Positions 21,541-30,692 are shown, counted from the first letter of the stretch. The stretch: 43,252 nucleotides of DNA from JBHEKP01 sp041859375 (GCA_041859375.1 JBHEKP010000042.1:1-43252), one strand, 5' to 3'. The notes: generated by a model from the sequence alone, not told the origin. Translations and numbers: made by a program.

Positions 21541-23376
21541 ATGCGCATGACACGACTGGCCCTTGCCCTTTTGTTGGTGGCACTTTCCCCGCCCGCTTTC
21601 ACGGTTACCCTGTCCGGCAAAGTGCTGGATTCGGCAAAGAACCCCGCCGGTGGGGTGTCCGTGTGGGTGGCCCAGGACCGGCAGGTGAGAAAAACCGTCA
21701 CCGGCGGGGACGGTTCTTTTTCCTTTGAGGGGCTCCAGGTGGCGCGCACCGAGCTGGTTGCCCTGCGGGAGGGCAGCCCCCTGGCGGGGCGCTCCGGGCT
21801 TCTGGCCGTGGATGAGTCGGTGGAACTCGTTTTCAAGGACAATCCCGGAACAATCAAAATCCGGGTCACCGACGGGAACTTCAACCCCCTGCCCGGCGCG
21901 AAGGTGCGGGCCATGGTGGTGTGCGACGAATTCGCCGTGTCCGTGGAGGATCTGGCGCGGGAGGGGTTCCCGCAGATGCGCGCCAACGACAGCGGCGAAA
22001 TTGACGTGGCCGGTATTCCGGCGGACGGCTTCGCCAAACTGGTGGTGGGCCATCTCAAATATGCGGACTCCAACGTGGCCTACCTGCCCGTCCGGGAGAA
22101 GCGTCAGGACGTCCAGCTATACGAGGGGGTCGCCGTGCGGGGCCGGGTGACGCTGGAGGGAAAACCCGTGTCCTCCGCGCGGGTGTCCATCTTCCAGTCC
22201 GGCCTGGAGGGGCAGAAAAAATTCGCCGACATGCTCACCGATCCGGAGGGCTTCTATGCGGTCCGGATCGCGCCCGGCGGATACCTGGCCGTGGCGGGCC
22301 ATCCCGACCATGCCTCCCCCGAGCCCGTGTCAATCGACGTTTCAGGCGCGGAAACCGTGGCGGATTTGATCCTGCTGCCGCCGCGCCTCATCAGCGGTTC
22401 CGTGGTGCTGCCCGATGGAAAGCCCTGTCCGGGGGTGCGCGTGGGTTTCCGGGCAAAGACCGCCATTTTTGACGAAACCCTCACGGACGGGAACGGGCGT
22501 TTTGCCATGAAGGCGGGCTATGCCGACGGGGAACTGCTGATTTCCCCGCCGCCCGGTTTCCGCACCGCGTCCCTCCCCCGCATTCCCGTGTCCATGGGGG
22601 AAGCAATGACCGCGGAGCTTCAACCCGTCCGCCTCCTTGAACTGCCCGTGATAAAGGGGAGGGTGACCCTCGAAGACGGCGAAAAGCCCGGAAGGGTGCT
22701 GGTGGAATCCACCGACCTGCCCCAGCCAATCCGCCTGCTCACCGACGCCGACGGCGCATTTCTCCTGCGCTTTGACTACCAGCCGGACCAAAACACGGTC
22801 ACCTTCCGCGCCGAGCACGCCCTGCGCTTCCTGCGCAAGGAATTCAAGGTGAACCTGGACACCGCCCCCGATCTGGCCGTACAGTTGGAGCCCTTCGAGG
22901 TGGACCTTTCAAAGCGCCCGCCCATCATGGGACGGAACGACCTTTCCTCCATGATTGGCAAGCCCGCCCCGGCGTTCCAGTGCTCAGACTGGTTCAACAC
23001 CCAGCCCCTGGACCTTGCGGCGCTGAAGGGAAAGGTGGTGGTCATGACCCTTTGGGGGGGCTTCGACGACAGCCCCTTCGCCATGAACCGCCTCGGGGAA
23101 CTCCGCGCCCTCCATGACCTCTACCAGGGCGTGGACGATGTGGTGGTGCTGGGAATCCACGACGCCAGCAGCGAGCCCGATGAAATCGCGGACTACCTGA
23201 AACGGCTCGACGTGCGCTTTCCCGTCGGCAGGGACGCCGATCCCTTTGTCACCTTCAGCAACTACAAGACCACCTTCATCCCCCAAACCGTGCTGATTGA
23301 CCGGGAGGGCATCCTCCGCCAGGACCAGATAGAAGGACGGCTCCTGGAAATGATCAAGGCCCTGCGCAGGAAATAA
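21541..23376 (+). CDS. Secreted regulatory-like repeat protein with cysteine-less redoxin domain
   Basis: The 611-residue protein has a signal peptide (MRMTRLALALLLVALSPPAF), then five or so carboxypeptidase-regulatory-like beta repeats (VTLSGKVLDSAKNPAGGVSV, VRGRVTLEGKPVSSARV, ISGSVVLPDGKPCPGV, IKGRVTLEDGEKPGRV). Residues about 470-611 are a TlpA/AhpC-like domain (IGKPAPAFQCSDWF, GKVVVMTLWGGFDDSP, a cis-Pro loop FIPQTVLIDREG). At the WCxxC site it reads WGGFDD (W505), so no disulfide chemistry is expected. It is closely coupled to the gene at 19516, which shares the architecture. An exported structural or ligand-binding role is likely; the partner is unknown. Confidence 0.78.
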   Translation: MRMTRLALALLLVALSPPAFTVTLSGKVLDSAKNPAGGVSVWVAQDRQVRKTVTGGDGSFSFEGLQVARTELVALREGSPLAGRSGLLAVDESVELVFKDNPGTIKIRVTDGNFNPLPGAKVRAMVVCDEFAVSVEDLAREGFPQMRANDSGEIDVAGIPADGFAKLVVGHLKYADSNVAYLPVREKRQDVQLYEGVAVRGRVTLEGKPVSSARVSIFQSGLEGQKKFADMLTDPEGFYAVRIAPGGYLAVAGHPDHASPEPVSIDVSGAETVADLILLPPRLISGSVVLPDGKPCPGVRVGFRAKTAIFDETLTDGNGRFAMKAGYADGELLISPPPGFRTASLPRIPVSMGEAMTAELQPVRLLELPVIKGRVTLEDGEKPGRVLVESTDLPQPIRLLTDADGAFLLRFDYQPDQNTVTFRAEHALRFLRKEFKVNLDTAPDLAVQLEPFEVDLSKRPPIMGRNDLSSMIGKPAPAFQCSDWFNTQPLDLAALKGKVVVMTLWGGFDDSPFAMNRLGELRALHDLYQGVDDVVVLGIHDASSEPDEIADYLKRLDVRFPVGRDADPFVTFSNYKTTFIPQTVLIDREGILRQDQIEGRLLEMIKALRRK

Positions 23377-23393
23377 TCAGGGGGCAAACACAC

Positions 23394-23427
23394 AAGCCGC
23401 ACCGGATGGTTGCACCCGGTGCGGCTT
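23394..23427. terminator. Perfect 12-pair hairpin between two convergent genes
   Basis: AAGCCGCACCGG (23394-23405) and CCGGTGCGGCTT (23416-23427) with a 10-base loop lie between the stops of the plus gene (23376) and rpsT (23450). Neither side has a long T run (GTGTGTTTG on the minus side), so it is probably a shared, moderate bidirectional terminator. Confidence 0.65.
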
Positions 23428-23449
23428 GACAGTCGCAATGTCTCTGGTA

Positions 23450-23722
23450 CTATTCGGCCTTGCCGACGCGCGCGGCGCGCGTCTGGATGGTGGATTTCTT
23501 GCGGGCGGCGGCGTTGCGGTGGATGACACCCTTGGAGGCGGCGCGGTCAATGGCCGACAGGGCCTCCGGCACCGTGGTCTTCAGGGCTTCCGCGTCGCTG
23601 GCTTCGATGGCCGTCATCGCGTGCTTCACCATGGTCTTCATGCCCGAACGCACCGACTGGTTGCGTTGACGGGCCAGTTCATTGGTCAGAATGCGCTTCT
23701 TCTGGGACTTGATATTTGCCAT
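23450..23722 (-). CDS. rpsT: Small ribosomal subunit protein bS20
   Basis: The 90-residue basic protein matches bS20, which binds 16S rRNA early in 30S assembly. Start and length fit the family: MANIKSQKKRILTNELARQR, VRSGMKTMVKHAMTAIEA, and the conserved KGVIHRNAAARKKS near the end. It is a single-gene unit with a strong promoter (23766-23795) and a hairpin downstream. GGAGCGAG precedes the ATG. Confidence 0.97.
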   Translation of the reverse strand: MANIKSQKKRILTNELARQRNQSVRSGMKTMVKHAMTAIEASDAEALKTTVPEALSAIDRAASKGVIHRNAAARKKSTIQTRAARVGKAE

Positions 23723-23765
23723 TTTTCTCGCTCCGTTAAGACATACTGGTATTGGGACTTAGCGA

Positions 23766-23795
23766 AGTATAGCAAATATTCCCGCCCCTTCTCAA
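23766..23795 (-). promoter_or_regulatory. Strong sigma70-type promoter for rpsT
   Basis: On the minus strand TTGAGA (23790-23795), 18 bases and TATACT (23766-23771) lie about 45 bases before the rpsT ATG. This fits constitutive ribosomal-protein expression. Confidence 0.7.
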
Positions 23796-23833
23796 GCTGT
23801 TTGCGTGGAAAATTCCGGCCCGCCCCGCCCCTC

Positions 23834-23863
23834 TTGGCAACCGGGGAAAATTTGTGGTATGTT
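23834..23863 (+). promoter_or_regulatory. Candidate promoter for the metallophosphoesterase gene
   Basis: TTGGCA (23834-23839) and TATGTT (23858-23863) are 18 bases apart. A second -10-like TATATT lies at 23869-23874. The leader before the ATG at 23886 would be short. Confidence 0.35.
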
Positions 23864-23885
23864 GCCTGTATATTGGATGTTCACC

Positions 23886-24785
23886 ATGTGGCAATTTGTG
23901 CATTTTTCCGATCCCCATTTGAGCAGCAAACGCGACGGCGTCTGGAACAACCGGTTTCTTTGCACCATGATGCCGGGGGTGATGAAGTGTCTGCGCCGGG
24001 ACTTGGCGGAAATTCAGCCCGATTTTTTGCTGGTCACGGGCGACATTTGCAGCAGGCAGACCCGCGCCGCCATGCTTTCCGCCCGGGATGAACTCGAAAA
24101 ACTCGGATTCCCCTATTATCCCATGGGCGGCAACCATGATTTCGTGCTGCCCGACTCGCGGGCATGGTTTTTGGAGGCCTTTGAGCACAGGCTCCCCGAC
24201 ACGAACACTTTTTACACCTTTACGCACAGAAACCTGCGCTTTTGCGTGCTGGATGCCTGGTGGCGCTGGCCGGACGGCACATTGCGGCCCACCGCCCCCA
24301 AGGCGGCCGTGGGCACCATGGATGACGACCTCAAGGGGCTGTACTGGGCGCTTCCGCCGGAGCAGTTGGTGTGGCTGGAGGATGTGCTCAAGGCGCGCCA
24401 GGATTTGCCCGTGATTGTGGCGCTCCACTATCCCGCGCTGCCCATCCCCCAGCGTTTGCGCCATCCGGGGCTGCGTGACGGCGGCCATCTGGACAACGGC
24501 AACCTGCTCATGGACCTGCTGGAGCGGTTTCCCCGGGTCAAGGCGGTGCTCTCCGGCCATGTGCACGTCAATTTCATCGAGCGCGGCGGGCCCGTCGTGC
24601 AGATCTGCACCGGGGCGCTGCCCGAATACCCCACGGAATTCCGGGTGTTCTCCGTGCATGACGACCGCATTGAAATTGCCACACGGGGCCTGAGCGACCC
24701 CTCCTTTGCCGCGCGGTCGCTGATTGAGGGGCATGGATACACCTCCGGCTGCCCGGAAGACCGGGAATCGGTCATCGCCCTTTGA
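23886..24785 (+). CDS. Calcineurin-like metallophosphoesterase
   Basis: The 299-residue cytoplasmic protein has the full set of two-metal phosphoesterase motifs: FSDPHLSSK (D-x-H), LLVTGDICSRQTR (GD), PMGGNHDFV (GNHD), VALHYPALP (H) and LSGHVHVNF (GHxH). Family members cleave phosphodiesters or phosphomonoesters; CpdA-type enzymes use cyclic nucleotides. The substrate here is unknown. The ATG at 23886 puts the first motif near residue 9, as in relatives. An earlier in-frame ATG at 23805 lies before the likely promoter. Confidence 0.88.
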   Translation: MWQFVHFSDPHLSSKRDGVWNNRFLCTMMPGVMKCLRRDLAEIQPDFLLVTGDICSRQTRAAMLSARDELEKLGFPYYPMGGNHDFVLPDSRAWFLEAFEHRLPDTNTFYTFTHRNLRFCVLDAWWRWPDGTLRPTAPKAAVGTMDDDLKGLYWALPPEQLVWLEDVLKARQDLPVIVALHYPALPIPQRLRHPGLRDGGHLDNGNLLMDLLERFPRVKAVLSGHVHVNFIERGGPVVQICTGALPEYPTEFRVFSVHDDRIEIATRGLSDPSFAARSLIEGHGYTSGCPEDRESVIAL

Positions 24786-24851
24786 CCCCTTGCCGTTTGC
24801 GCCGCCCCAATCCGTGCCGTTAGACTTGTTCCGCAAATATGGAGTTGCGCC

Positions 24852-25343
24852 ATGCCCCTTGGCTCCGATGAAATGCGCAGTATTTTCAAGGGCACCGTGA
24901 TTGTCCGCAAGCCCACCTACGGGATTGTGAGCGGCTACCACGAGCTGCCCTACATCTGCCTCGGCAAGTCCCTCAGCGCCGCCACCGGAACCACCCAGGT
25001 GAAGGGAAAGGTGCACGTCTCCCCACGCTTTGTGATCCGCCCCTCCCACTACGAGCCCAGCTACGGGGAAATCTTCGGGGAGGACAATGTGGACGTGGGC
25101 ATCGCGGGGCGCGTGTTCGGATTTTTGGGGTTCCGCAACAAGGCGGTGGAGTGCAATTCCGAATACCTGGAGGTGAGGCATCTCGACGCCTCCATTGATG
25201 ACCTTTTGGGCAGGAATCTGGATGAGCTGGAACGGCGTGAGGACATCACCACCGGGGTGATCATCACCCCCGACAGCCGTTATTTTCCCGTTTCCGTGGA
25301 ACGGTTCATCTCTTCCATTCTTGACGACGAATTTTCGATGTGA
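24852..25343 (+). CDS. Conserved-looking small cytoplasmic protein, unknown function
   Basis: The 163-residue acidic protein has no signal peptide or membrane helix. It contains alternating beta strands in the first two thirds (FKGTVIVRKPTYGIVSGYHE, QVKGKVHVSPRFVIRP, YGEIFGEDNVDVGIAGRVFG) and a helix-rich end. I do not recognise the family and see no catalytic motif. GGAG lies 7 bases before the ATG. It sits 66 bases after the metallophosphoesterase and 38 before the next gene, so cotranscription is possible. Confidence 0.6.
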   Translation: MPLGSDEMRSIFKGTVIVRKPTYGIVSGYHELPYICLGKSLSAATGTTQVKGKVHVSPRFVIRPSHYEPSYGEIFGEDNVDVGIAGRVFGFLGFRNKAVECNSEYLEVRHLDASIDDLLGRNLDELERREDITTGVIITPDSRYFPVSVERFISSILDDEFSM

Positions 25344-25381
25344 CCGTGCATGATGCCTGACCGCATCCGGGAGGAGCCCTT

Positions 25382-26785
25382 GTGACAACGGAATCCGCCG
25401 TTCCGCCGTTTAGGCGGGTTCCATGGCTTCCGTTGCTTATGCTCGCGGGCGGTGTTCTTCTCGCGGGGCTGATGTTTGCCGACGCCCGGCTGAAGCGGGC
25501 CCCCGTTCCCGGTTATGCCCCCCCGGACACCGGCTGGGTTGCCTATTTTCCCGACGCACCGGCGGCATGGGACGCATTCCTGTCCTCCCATGCGGGACGC
25601 GCCCTGGGCGGGGAGGCTCCCGAACTCCCCGCAGCCTTTGAGCGTGAATTCCGCCTTGCCACGGGCATCCGGCCCACCCCGGCCCGTCTGGGGGCGTGGC
25701 TTGGCCGGAACCTTCTGTTCCTGCGGCGCGGCGGGGAGTGGGGTGTTTGCGCATACCCCGGACTCCTGCTCCGGGGCGCGGAAAAAATACGTATCCTTGA
25801 CCGGTGGCCCCATGCGTGGAAAAACGGCTGTGTGTTGTTCGCGTCCTCCGCGGAATTTCTCTCGTCAATGGTCGCCTCGCCACCGTTGCGGGCGCCTGCG
25901 GATGTCCCCGCCGGTTCCATGTGCCTCTGGCGGCCAAGCAATGGGGAGGCGTGGCTGATGGTTGAACTGGGGGGCAATCTCGCCCTGTCGGCGCGCTCCC
26001 CCCTGCCGGCCGCCGCCGCCTCCAAACCCGGCAAGCTCTCCACAGGCTGGCGCTCCCCCCCCGCGGTTGAGTTAGATTTTGCCGACACGGAGTGCCTCAC
26101 GCACGCATTGTCCGCCCTTGGCCTTCTCATGCCCTCCCCGGAGATTCATGCGGGCGAGTCGTGGAAGCGCCTTGCCGCCATCCTGGCCGGCGCATGGCAG
26201 TTGCGCAGTCTGCCCGGTTTTCAGGTTGCCCCCGCCGACGGTGGGGGCATGCGCACCCATCTCGGCATCGCGCTCCATGATGTGGACACGCGCACGCCAT
26301 GGCCCGTGCCGGTGCTCTCCTTCCGCTCAAAAACAGCCGGCGCGCAGGCAATCCCCCCCCTTCCCTTTCCTGACATCATCCCCCACAGTTGGGAAGGGCA
26401 TGAGGGCGGAATGCTTCCTCTTTTCGGCAACCTCTTCTCCCTGTGCTTTTCCTCCGTTGACGGCTGGTGGATCGCCGCCACAACGGAGCCGTTGATGGCG
26501 GGGCTGATGGCCGAACCACGGCCCTTGTCCACGGCTGACGCCGCCGTGAGGATCAAAGCGGACTGGGAAAAATGCTCCGGGCTGCTGCTGCGTGTTTCCG
26601 GCGCGCTTGCACGCGCGGGATGGATGCCTGGATGGGACGAGGCGGCCCTTGGGGCGAAAGTGGAACCTTGGGCAAAAATGCTGAACACGCTGGGAACGCT
26701 GGAAATCACCGGGCGCGTTGAACCGGACTGTGTTGTCTGGCGGGGGCATCTCGCCTCCCCTGGCGGAAAGACGCCAAAAAAATGA
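25382..26785 (+). CDS. Membrane-anchored protein of unknown function
   Basis: This 467-residue protein starts at a GTG 5 bases after GGGAGGAG. A single membrane helix (residues about 18-36, LPLLMLAGGVLLAGLMFA) precedes a large domain expected in the periplasm. The first part (GWVAYFPDAPAAWDAFLSS, FEREFRLATGI, ARLGAWLGRNLLFLRRGG) resembles DUF3352-like proteins, with low certainty. No catalytic motif is visible. Its TGA overlaps the ATG of the next gene by four bases (ATGA), so the two are translationally coupled. Confidence 0.65.
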   Translation: MTTESAVPPFRRVPWLPLLMLAGGVLLAGLMFADARLKRAPVPGYAPPDTGWVAYFPDAPAAWDAFLSSHAGRALGGEAPELPAAFEREFRLATGIRPTPARLGAWLGRNLLFLRRGGEWGVCAYPGLLLRGAEKIRILDRWPHAWKNGCVLFASSAEFLSSMVASPPLRAPADVPAGSMCLWRPSNGEAWLMVELGGNLALSARSPLPAAAASKPGKLSTGWRSPPAVELDFADTECLTHALSALGLLMPSPEIHAGESWKRLAAILAGAWQLRSLPGFQVAPADGGGMRTHLGIALHDVDTRTPWPVPVLSFRSKTAGAQAIPPLPFPDIIPHSWEGHEGGMLPLFGNLFSLCFSSVDGWWIAATTEPLMAGLMAEPRPLSTADAAVRIKADWEKCSGLLLRVSGALARAGWMPGWDEAALGAKVEPWAKMLNTLGTLEITGRVEPDCVVWRGHLASPGGKTPKK

Positions 26786-28686
26786 ACCCCTTCCGGCAAA
26801 TACCACGGAACCGCCGCCGCCCCCAGGGCCTGCTCATATTTCTGTCCTTGCCCCTTCTTGCCTCCTTGCCGGTCCATGCGCAGACCGCATGGGTTGAGGC
26901 GCTGGAGGCTTGCGGTGGTCCGACCCCATCCGCCGTTGTTGCCGCAGGCAACGGCAAAACAGCCCTTTCCCTTGACCGGCATGGTGTGATTGTTTCCTGC
27001 ATTTGGCCGGGACCAGGCGGTCTGGACCAGTTCGCGCCGCCTGAATCCTCGGACGGAAACGCCCTTCCCAGGGGGGGCGCGCGCTGGGGGGTGCGCGTGC
27101 GGCGGGATGAGCCGGTGCTGTGGCAGGATGATGCGGGGTGGAAGGTGGACGGTCCCGCATTTTCCGAGCCGGGCTCCATGTCATTGCGCGGCAGGCACAC
27201 CCATTCAAAAACAGGGCTGGTGGTGCTCCAAACCGTTTACGTCCATCCCGGCCAGTCCGCATTCACCGTCACCATAATCGTGGAATCCGGAACGGTGGCG
27301 GAAATTCTCTGGCTTCAGGACGGGGACCCCGCGCTGGACCGCGCGCCCGAATGGCCGGACCACCGCCTGTTGCAGGCGGGGGCGCGGGACTTCGCCGCCC
27401 ATGTCCGCGCTGATGGAAAACACGCCGTGCAGTTCAGGCCGGCCGGTGTCACCGGTCAGGATCGTGAACATCTCCGGCACCTGGCGGCATCCCCCCCCGT
27501 GGACGCCAAATGGGATGTGTTTCCGGAGGGCGCTGCGTGCGCCCTGTCCGTGACGCCCGATGGGCAGACGGTCTTTTCCTGCGTGGACGCAGGGGGAAAC
27601 ACCGGCCCCGCCGCCTTCGGTGACACCCGCCTTCTCCTCTCCTGTGTCCCGTCGCCCGATGCGGCACCGCAAATGCTTGAACTCCATTGTGTTCTGGCGA
27701 ATTCCCCCAGGCTTGCGGCCGAGGCCCTTGATTCACTCTTTCCCGAAGAGGGCCTGCCGCGGGAAATGCGGATGGCCGTTGAACCGCCCCCCAAATCACT
27801 CACCCGGGAGCAGTATCAACAACTTTGGCCCGACATCGCAATGATGCGCGCAACCGCCGCGCCCAACAGTGTCGGGGTATTTCTGCCTGTCAGCAGCCCG
27901 CCCCTGGCTGTTGCCTCCCCGGAGCTTCAGGCATGGCTGGACTGGGCCGCCGCCTTGTTAAACCCTGAGAATGCCGACCAGCCCGGCATGCCCGTTTTTC
28001 TTAAAAGGCTGTCCACCGCCGACACGCCCAACATGCCCCGGTGGTCCCTTGCCCCCCTCCTTGACACCGGGGGGGACGCCGCCGCGCCGGAAATGGTGTG
28101 GTCTCCCGCGCCCACAGCCTGGGCACTGATGGGCACGGCGCGCCGCAGCCGCTGTCTTCCCGGGGAACTGCGCGCCAAAGAACTGGCGCCGCTCTGGGAT
28201 CAGGCGGCGCGGGCCATGGACTGCCTCCGCCGCTGGACCGATCCCCTCACCGGCGCGCCAAGGCCGGGTTTTGATCCGCAGCGCATGGCGTGCGCCGCTT
28301 CGGTGGCGGATATTCTCCTGGCGGGGGCGGCCTGCGACGCGGCACTATCCATTGCGGGGGACCTGCACATCGCCCCGCCCGCCGAATGGCGTGAATGGCG
28401 GCGCGAGCTGGACGCGCAGGTCCGCTTTCACCTCGTGAAGACGCCCGCCGAACCGTGGCCCCTTTCCCCCTCTGCCGCCCTGTGGCTTGCCCTGACCCTG
28501 CCGCCGAAAGACCCCGTGCTTGAGGCCCCTGTTCTGGTGGACGGGGCGCAGTCGCGGCTGGGCGGCGTTCCGGCGCTGTTTTCGTCCCGGCTGACGCCCG
28601 GCGATCCCTCAAAAAACAACGCCCTCTGGGCGGCCATGCGCATTGTGCTGGCCCTGTCATCCGCCGCGCCCCCGGCCGCAGAATAA
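26782..28686 (+). CDS. Secreted protein, weakly similar to GH15-type N-terminal domains
   Basis: The 634-residue protein starts at the ATGA overlap with the previous gene and has a signal peptide (GLLIFLSLPLLASLPVHAQ). Residues about 40-300 are beta-rich. The stretch AAGNGKTALSLDRHGVIVS, with WPGPGGLDQFAP after it, resembles the supersandwich domain that opens GH15/glucodextranase proteins. Residues about 340-634 are helical, as an (alpha/alpha) barrel would be. I do not see the GH15 catalytic glutamate motifs, so enzymatic activity is doubtful. It probably works with the anchored protein encoded upstream. Confidence 0.6.
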   Translation: MNPFRQIPRNRRRPQGLLIFLSLPLLASLPVHAQTAWVEALEACGGPTPSAVVAAGNGKTALSLDRHGVIVSCIWPGPGGLDQFAPPESSDGNALPRGGARWGVRVRRDEPVLWQDDAGWKVDGPAFSEPGSMSLRGRHTHSKTGLVVLQTVYVHPGQSAFTVTIIVESGTVAEILWLQDGDPALDRAPEWPDHRLLQAGARDFAAHVRADGKHAVQFRPAGVTGQDREHLRHLAASPPVDAKWDVFPEGAACALSVTPDGQTVFSCVDAGGNTGPAAFGDTRLLLSCVPSPDAAPQMLELHCVLANSPRLAAEALDSLFPEEGLPREMRMAVEPPPKSLTREQYQQLWPDIAMMRATAAPNSVGVFLPVSSPPLAVASPELQAWLDWAAALLNPENADQPGMPVFLKRLSTADTPNMPRWSLAPLLDTGGDAAAPEMVWSPAPTAWALMGTARRSRCLPGELRAKELAPLWDQAARAMDCLRRWTDPLTGAPRPGFDPQRMACAASVADILLAGAACDAALSIAGDLHIAPPAEWREWRRELDAQVRFHLVKTPAEPWPLSPSAALWLALTLPPKDPVLEAPVLVDGAQSRLGGVPALFSSRLTPGDPSKNNALWAAMRIVLALSSAAPPAAE

Positions 28687-28696
28687 TCCCCATGAT

Positions 28697-28726
28697 TTGA
28701 CTTGTTTTATGCACGGTTGATAGATT
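28697..28726 (+). promoter_or_regulatory. Candidate promoter of the trp operon
   Basis: TTGACT (28697-28702), 18 bases and TAGATT (28721-28726) lie 72 bases before the trpD ATG. I see no Trp-rich leader peptide, attenuator stems or T-box in the 112-base gap. Confidence 0.5.
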
Positions 28727-28798
28727 CCATCCCGGACACGGGCGAATCTACTGTCCAAGTACCCTTCTTCGGTGTGCAACTGGCGCGGATTACAGGTG

Positions 28799-29833
28799 AT
28801 GATGAACCTTCAGGAGGCCATAGCGGTTATTGTCGGCGGCGGAAACCTCTCACGGGAGCAGGCCGCCGGGGTGATGACCTGCATCATGGGCGGCGATGCG
28901 ACCGCCGCCCAAATGGGCGGTTTCCTCGTTGCGCTGCGCATGAAGGGCGAAACGGTGGACGAAATCACCGGGCTTGCGGAAACCATGCGCCGTTTTGCCA
29001 CGCGCATCCCCGCCGCCAGACGCCCCCTGGTGGACACCTGCGGCACCGGCGGCGACCATTCCGGCACCTTCAACATCTCCACCACGGCCGCCTTTGTCGT
29101 TGCGGGCGCGGGTGTGGCCGTGGCAAAGCACGGCAACCGGGGCGCCACCAGCCGCTGCGGCAGCGCGGACGTGCTGGAGGCGCTCGGAGTCAACCTCAAC
29201 CTTTCCCCCGCCGATGTGGCCCGCTGCATTGACGAGACCGGCATTGGTTTCCTCTTTGCCCGCACCCTGCACAGCGCGATGCGCCATGTCGTTCCGGTCC
29301 GGGTGGAACTGCGCACCCGCACAGTGTTCAACATCCTGGGACCGCTGGCCAACCCGGCGGACGCCGACGGGCAGATTATGGGGGTCTTCGACCCCGCGCT
29401 GACCGCAATCCTGGCCGGGGTGCTGCAACAACTGGGGGTGCGCCATGCCTATGTCGTCTCCGGGCTTGACGGGCTGGACGAGCTGAGTCTTTCCGGTCCC
29501 TCGCGCGTTGCCGAGGCCTGCGGCGGAAAAATCGCGGAATACGAGCTTAATCCGGGAGATTTCGGCCTGAAAACGGCCCCGCGTGACGCCATCGCCGGGG
29601 GCGATGCCCTGCAAAATGCCGAAATACTCCGCCGTGTCCTCTCCGGGGAAAAGGGCCCCTGCAGGGACATCGTGCTGATGAATGCGGCCCCGGCGATTGT
29701 GGCGGGCATGGGGGCCTCCGACCTGGCCGGTGGGTTCGCCCGCGCCGTCGAATCCCTCGACAGCGGGGCTGCGTTGGCAAAATTGGAGGCGTTGATTCGT
29801 TTCACCACCGCCATCTCCGGGGATTCAGGCTGA
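28799..29833 (+). CDS. trpD: Anthranilate phosphoribosyltransferase
   Basis: TrpD joins anthranilate to PRPP, the second step of tryptophan synthesis. The 344-residue protein has all the signatures: VDTCGTGGDHSGTFNIST (PRPP site), AVAKHGNRGATSRCGSADVL, RTVFNILGPLANPA, and a conserved C-terminal domain. Two adjacent ATGs (28799, 28802) are possible starts and both have weak ribosome-binding sites; a GTG at 28772 would add nine unconserved residues. It is the first gene of trpDCFBA. Confidence 0.95.
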   Translation: MMNLQEAIAVIVGGGNLSREQAAGVMTCIMGGDATAAQMGGFLVALRMKGETVDEITGLAETMRRFATRIPAARRPLVDTCGTGGDHSGTFNISTTAAFVVAGAGVAVAKHGNRGATSRCGSADVLEALGVNLNLSPADVARCIDETGIGFLFARTLHSAMRHVVPVRVELRTRTVFNILGPLANPADADGQIMGVFDPALTAILAGVLQQLGVRHAYVVSGLDGLDELSLSGPSRVAEACGGKIAEYELNPGDFGLKTAPRDAIAGGDALQNAEILRRVLSGEKGPCRDIVLMNAAPAIVAGMGASDLAGGFARAVESLDSGAALAKLEALIRFTTAISGDSG

Positions 29834-29909
29834 CCCGTCCGGTGTTTCATCATTATGGGCGCTTTATCTGGCGGTGGTTCTGCTTTTCTTGAACAAAAGG
29901 GTTTATTGA

Positions 29910-30692
29910 ATGATTTTAGACGCAATCGTGGCGCACAAACGGGGCGAAGTTGCCCAAAAACGGGAAGAAACACCTCTTGCCGCGCTGGAGGAAAAGGCCT
30001 ATTCATGCCCCCCGTGCCGCAACTTTCGGGATGCGTTGCGCACCGGCGGCATCAGCCTCATCGCCGAGATCAAGCGCAAGTCGCCCTCCCGTGGGGACAT
30101 TCTTCCCGGTGTCGAGGCCGTTGAAATAGCATCCATCTATGAGCAGTGCGGCGCGCGCGCCGTGTCCGTTCTCACAGACGCCAAATATTTCGGCGGCTCC
30201 ACCGACGACCTTGTGAAGGTCTCCAACCACACCCACCTCCCCTGCCTCCGCAAGGAGTTCATCATTGACGAATACCAGATTTACGAGGCCCGCGCGTGCG
30301 GCGCTTCGGCGGTGCTGCTGATTGTGCGCATTCTCACCGACGCCGAGCTGAAATCACACCTTGCGCTGGCGCATAAGCTGGGGCTTTCCGTGCTTGTGGA
30401 GACGCACACCGAGGAGGAGATTAACCGCGCAAAAGATGCCGGGGCGCACATCATCGGCATCAACAACCGCAACCTGGACACCCTTGAAATAGACGTAAAC
30501 ACCACGATGCGCCTGAAAAACAGGGTTTCCGGCGGCTACACCCTGGTGAGCGAAAGCGGAATCCACACCCGCCGGGAGGTTAAACTCCTCGAGGACGGCG
30601 GCGTGGACGCCATCCTGGTGGGTGAATCCATCCTCACCAGCGGGAACATACGCGCCAAGATCATGGAACTGCTGGGCCATGACGAAGATTAA
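29910..30692 (+). CDS. trpC: Indole-3-glycerol phosphate synthase
   Basis: TrpC closes the indole ring from CdRP. The 260-residue TIM barrel shows SLIAEIKRKSPSRGDI (substrate Lys), SVLTDAKYFGGS, CLRKEFIIDEYQIYEAR, GINNRNLDTLEID and TLVSESGIHTRREV. The ATG is preceded by AAAGGG, and it follows trpD by 76 bases. Its last 14 bases overlap trpF, so translation is coupled. Confidence 0.96.
   Translation: MILDAIVAHKRGEVAQKREETPLAALEEKAYSCPPCRNFRDALRTGGISLIAEIKRKSPSRGDILPGVEAVEIASIYEQCGARAVSVLTDAKYFGGSTDDLVKVSNHTHLPCLRKEFIIDEYQIYEARACGASAVLLIVRILTDAELKSHLALAHKLGLSVLVETHTEEEINRAKDAGAHIIGINNRNLDTLEIDVNTTMRLKNRVSGGYTLVSESGIHTRREVKLLEDGGVDAILVGESILTSGNIRAKIMELLGHDED

Noticed and set aside
23736..25388. 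550-codon open frame on the minus strand
   Set aside because: It covers the metallophosphoesterase and the 24852 gene in antisense; the metallophosphoesterase has all its motifs in the sense frame.
28687..28798. trp leader peptide, attenuator or T-box
   Set aside because: Only very short frames with at most one Trp codon are present, and no alternative stems or T-box sequence is visible.
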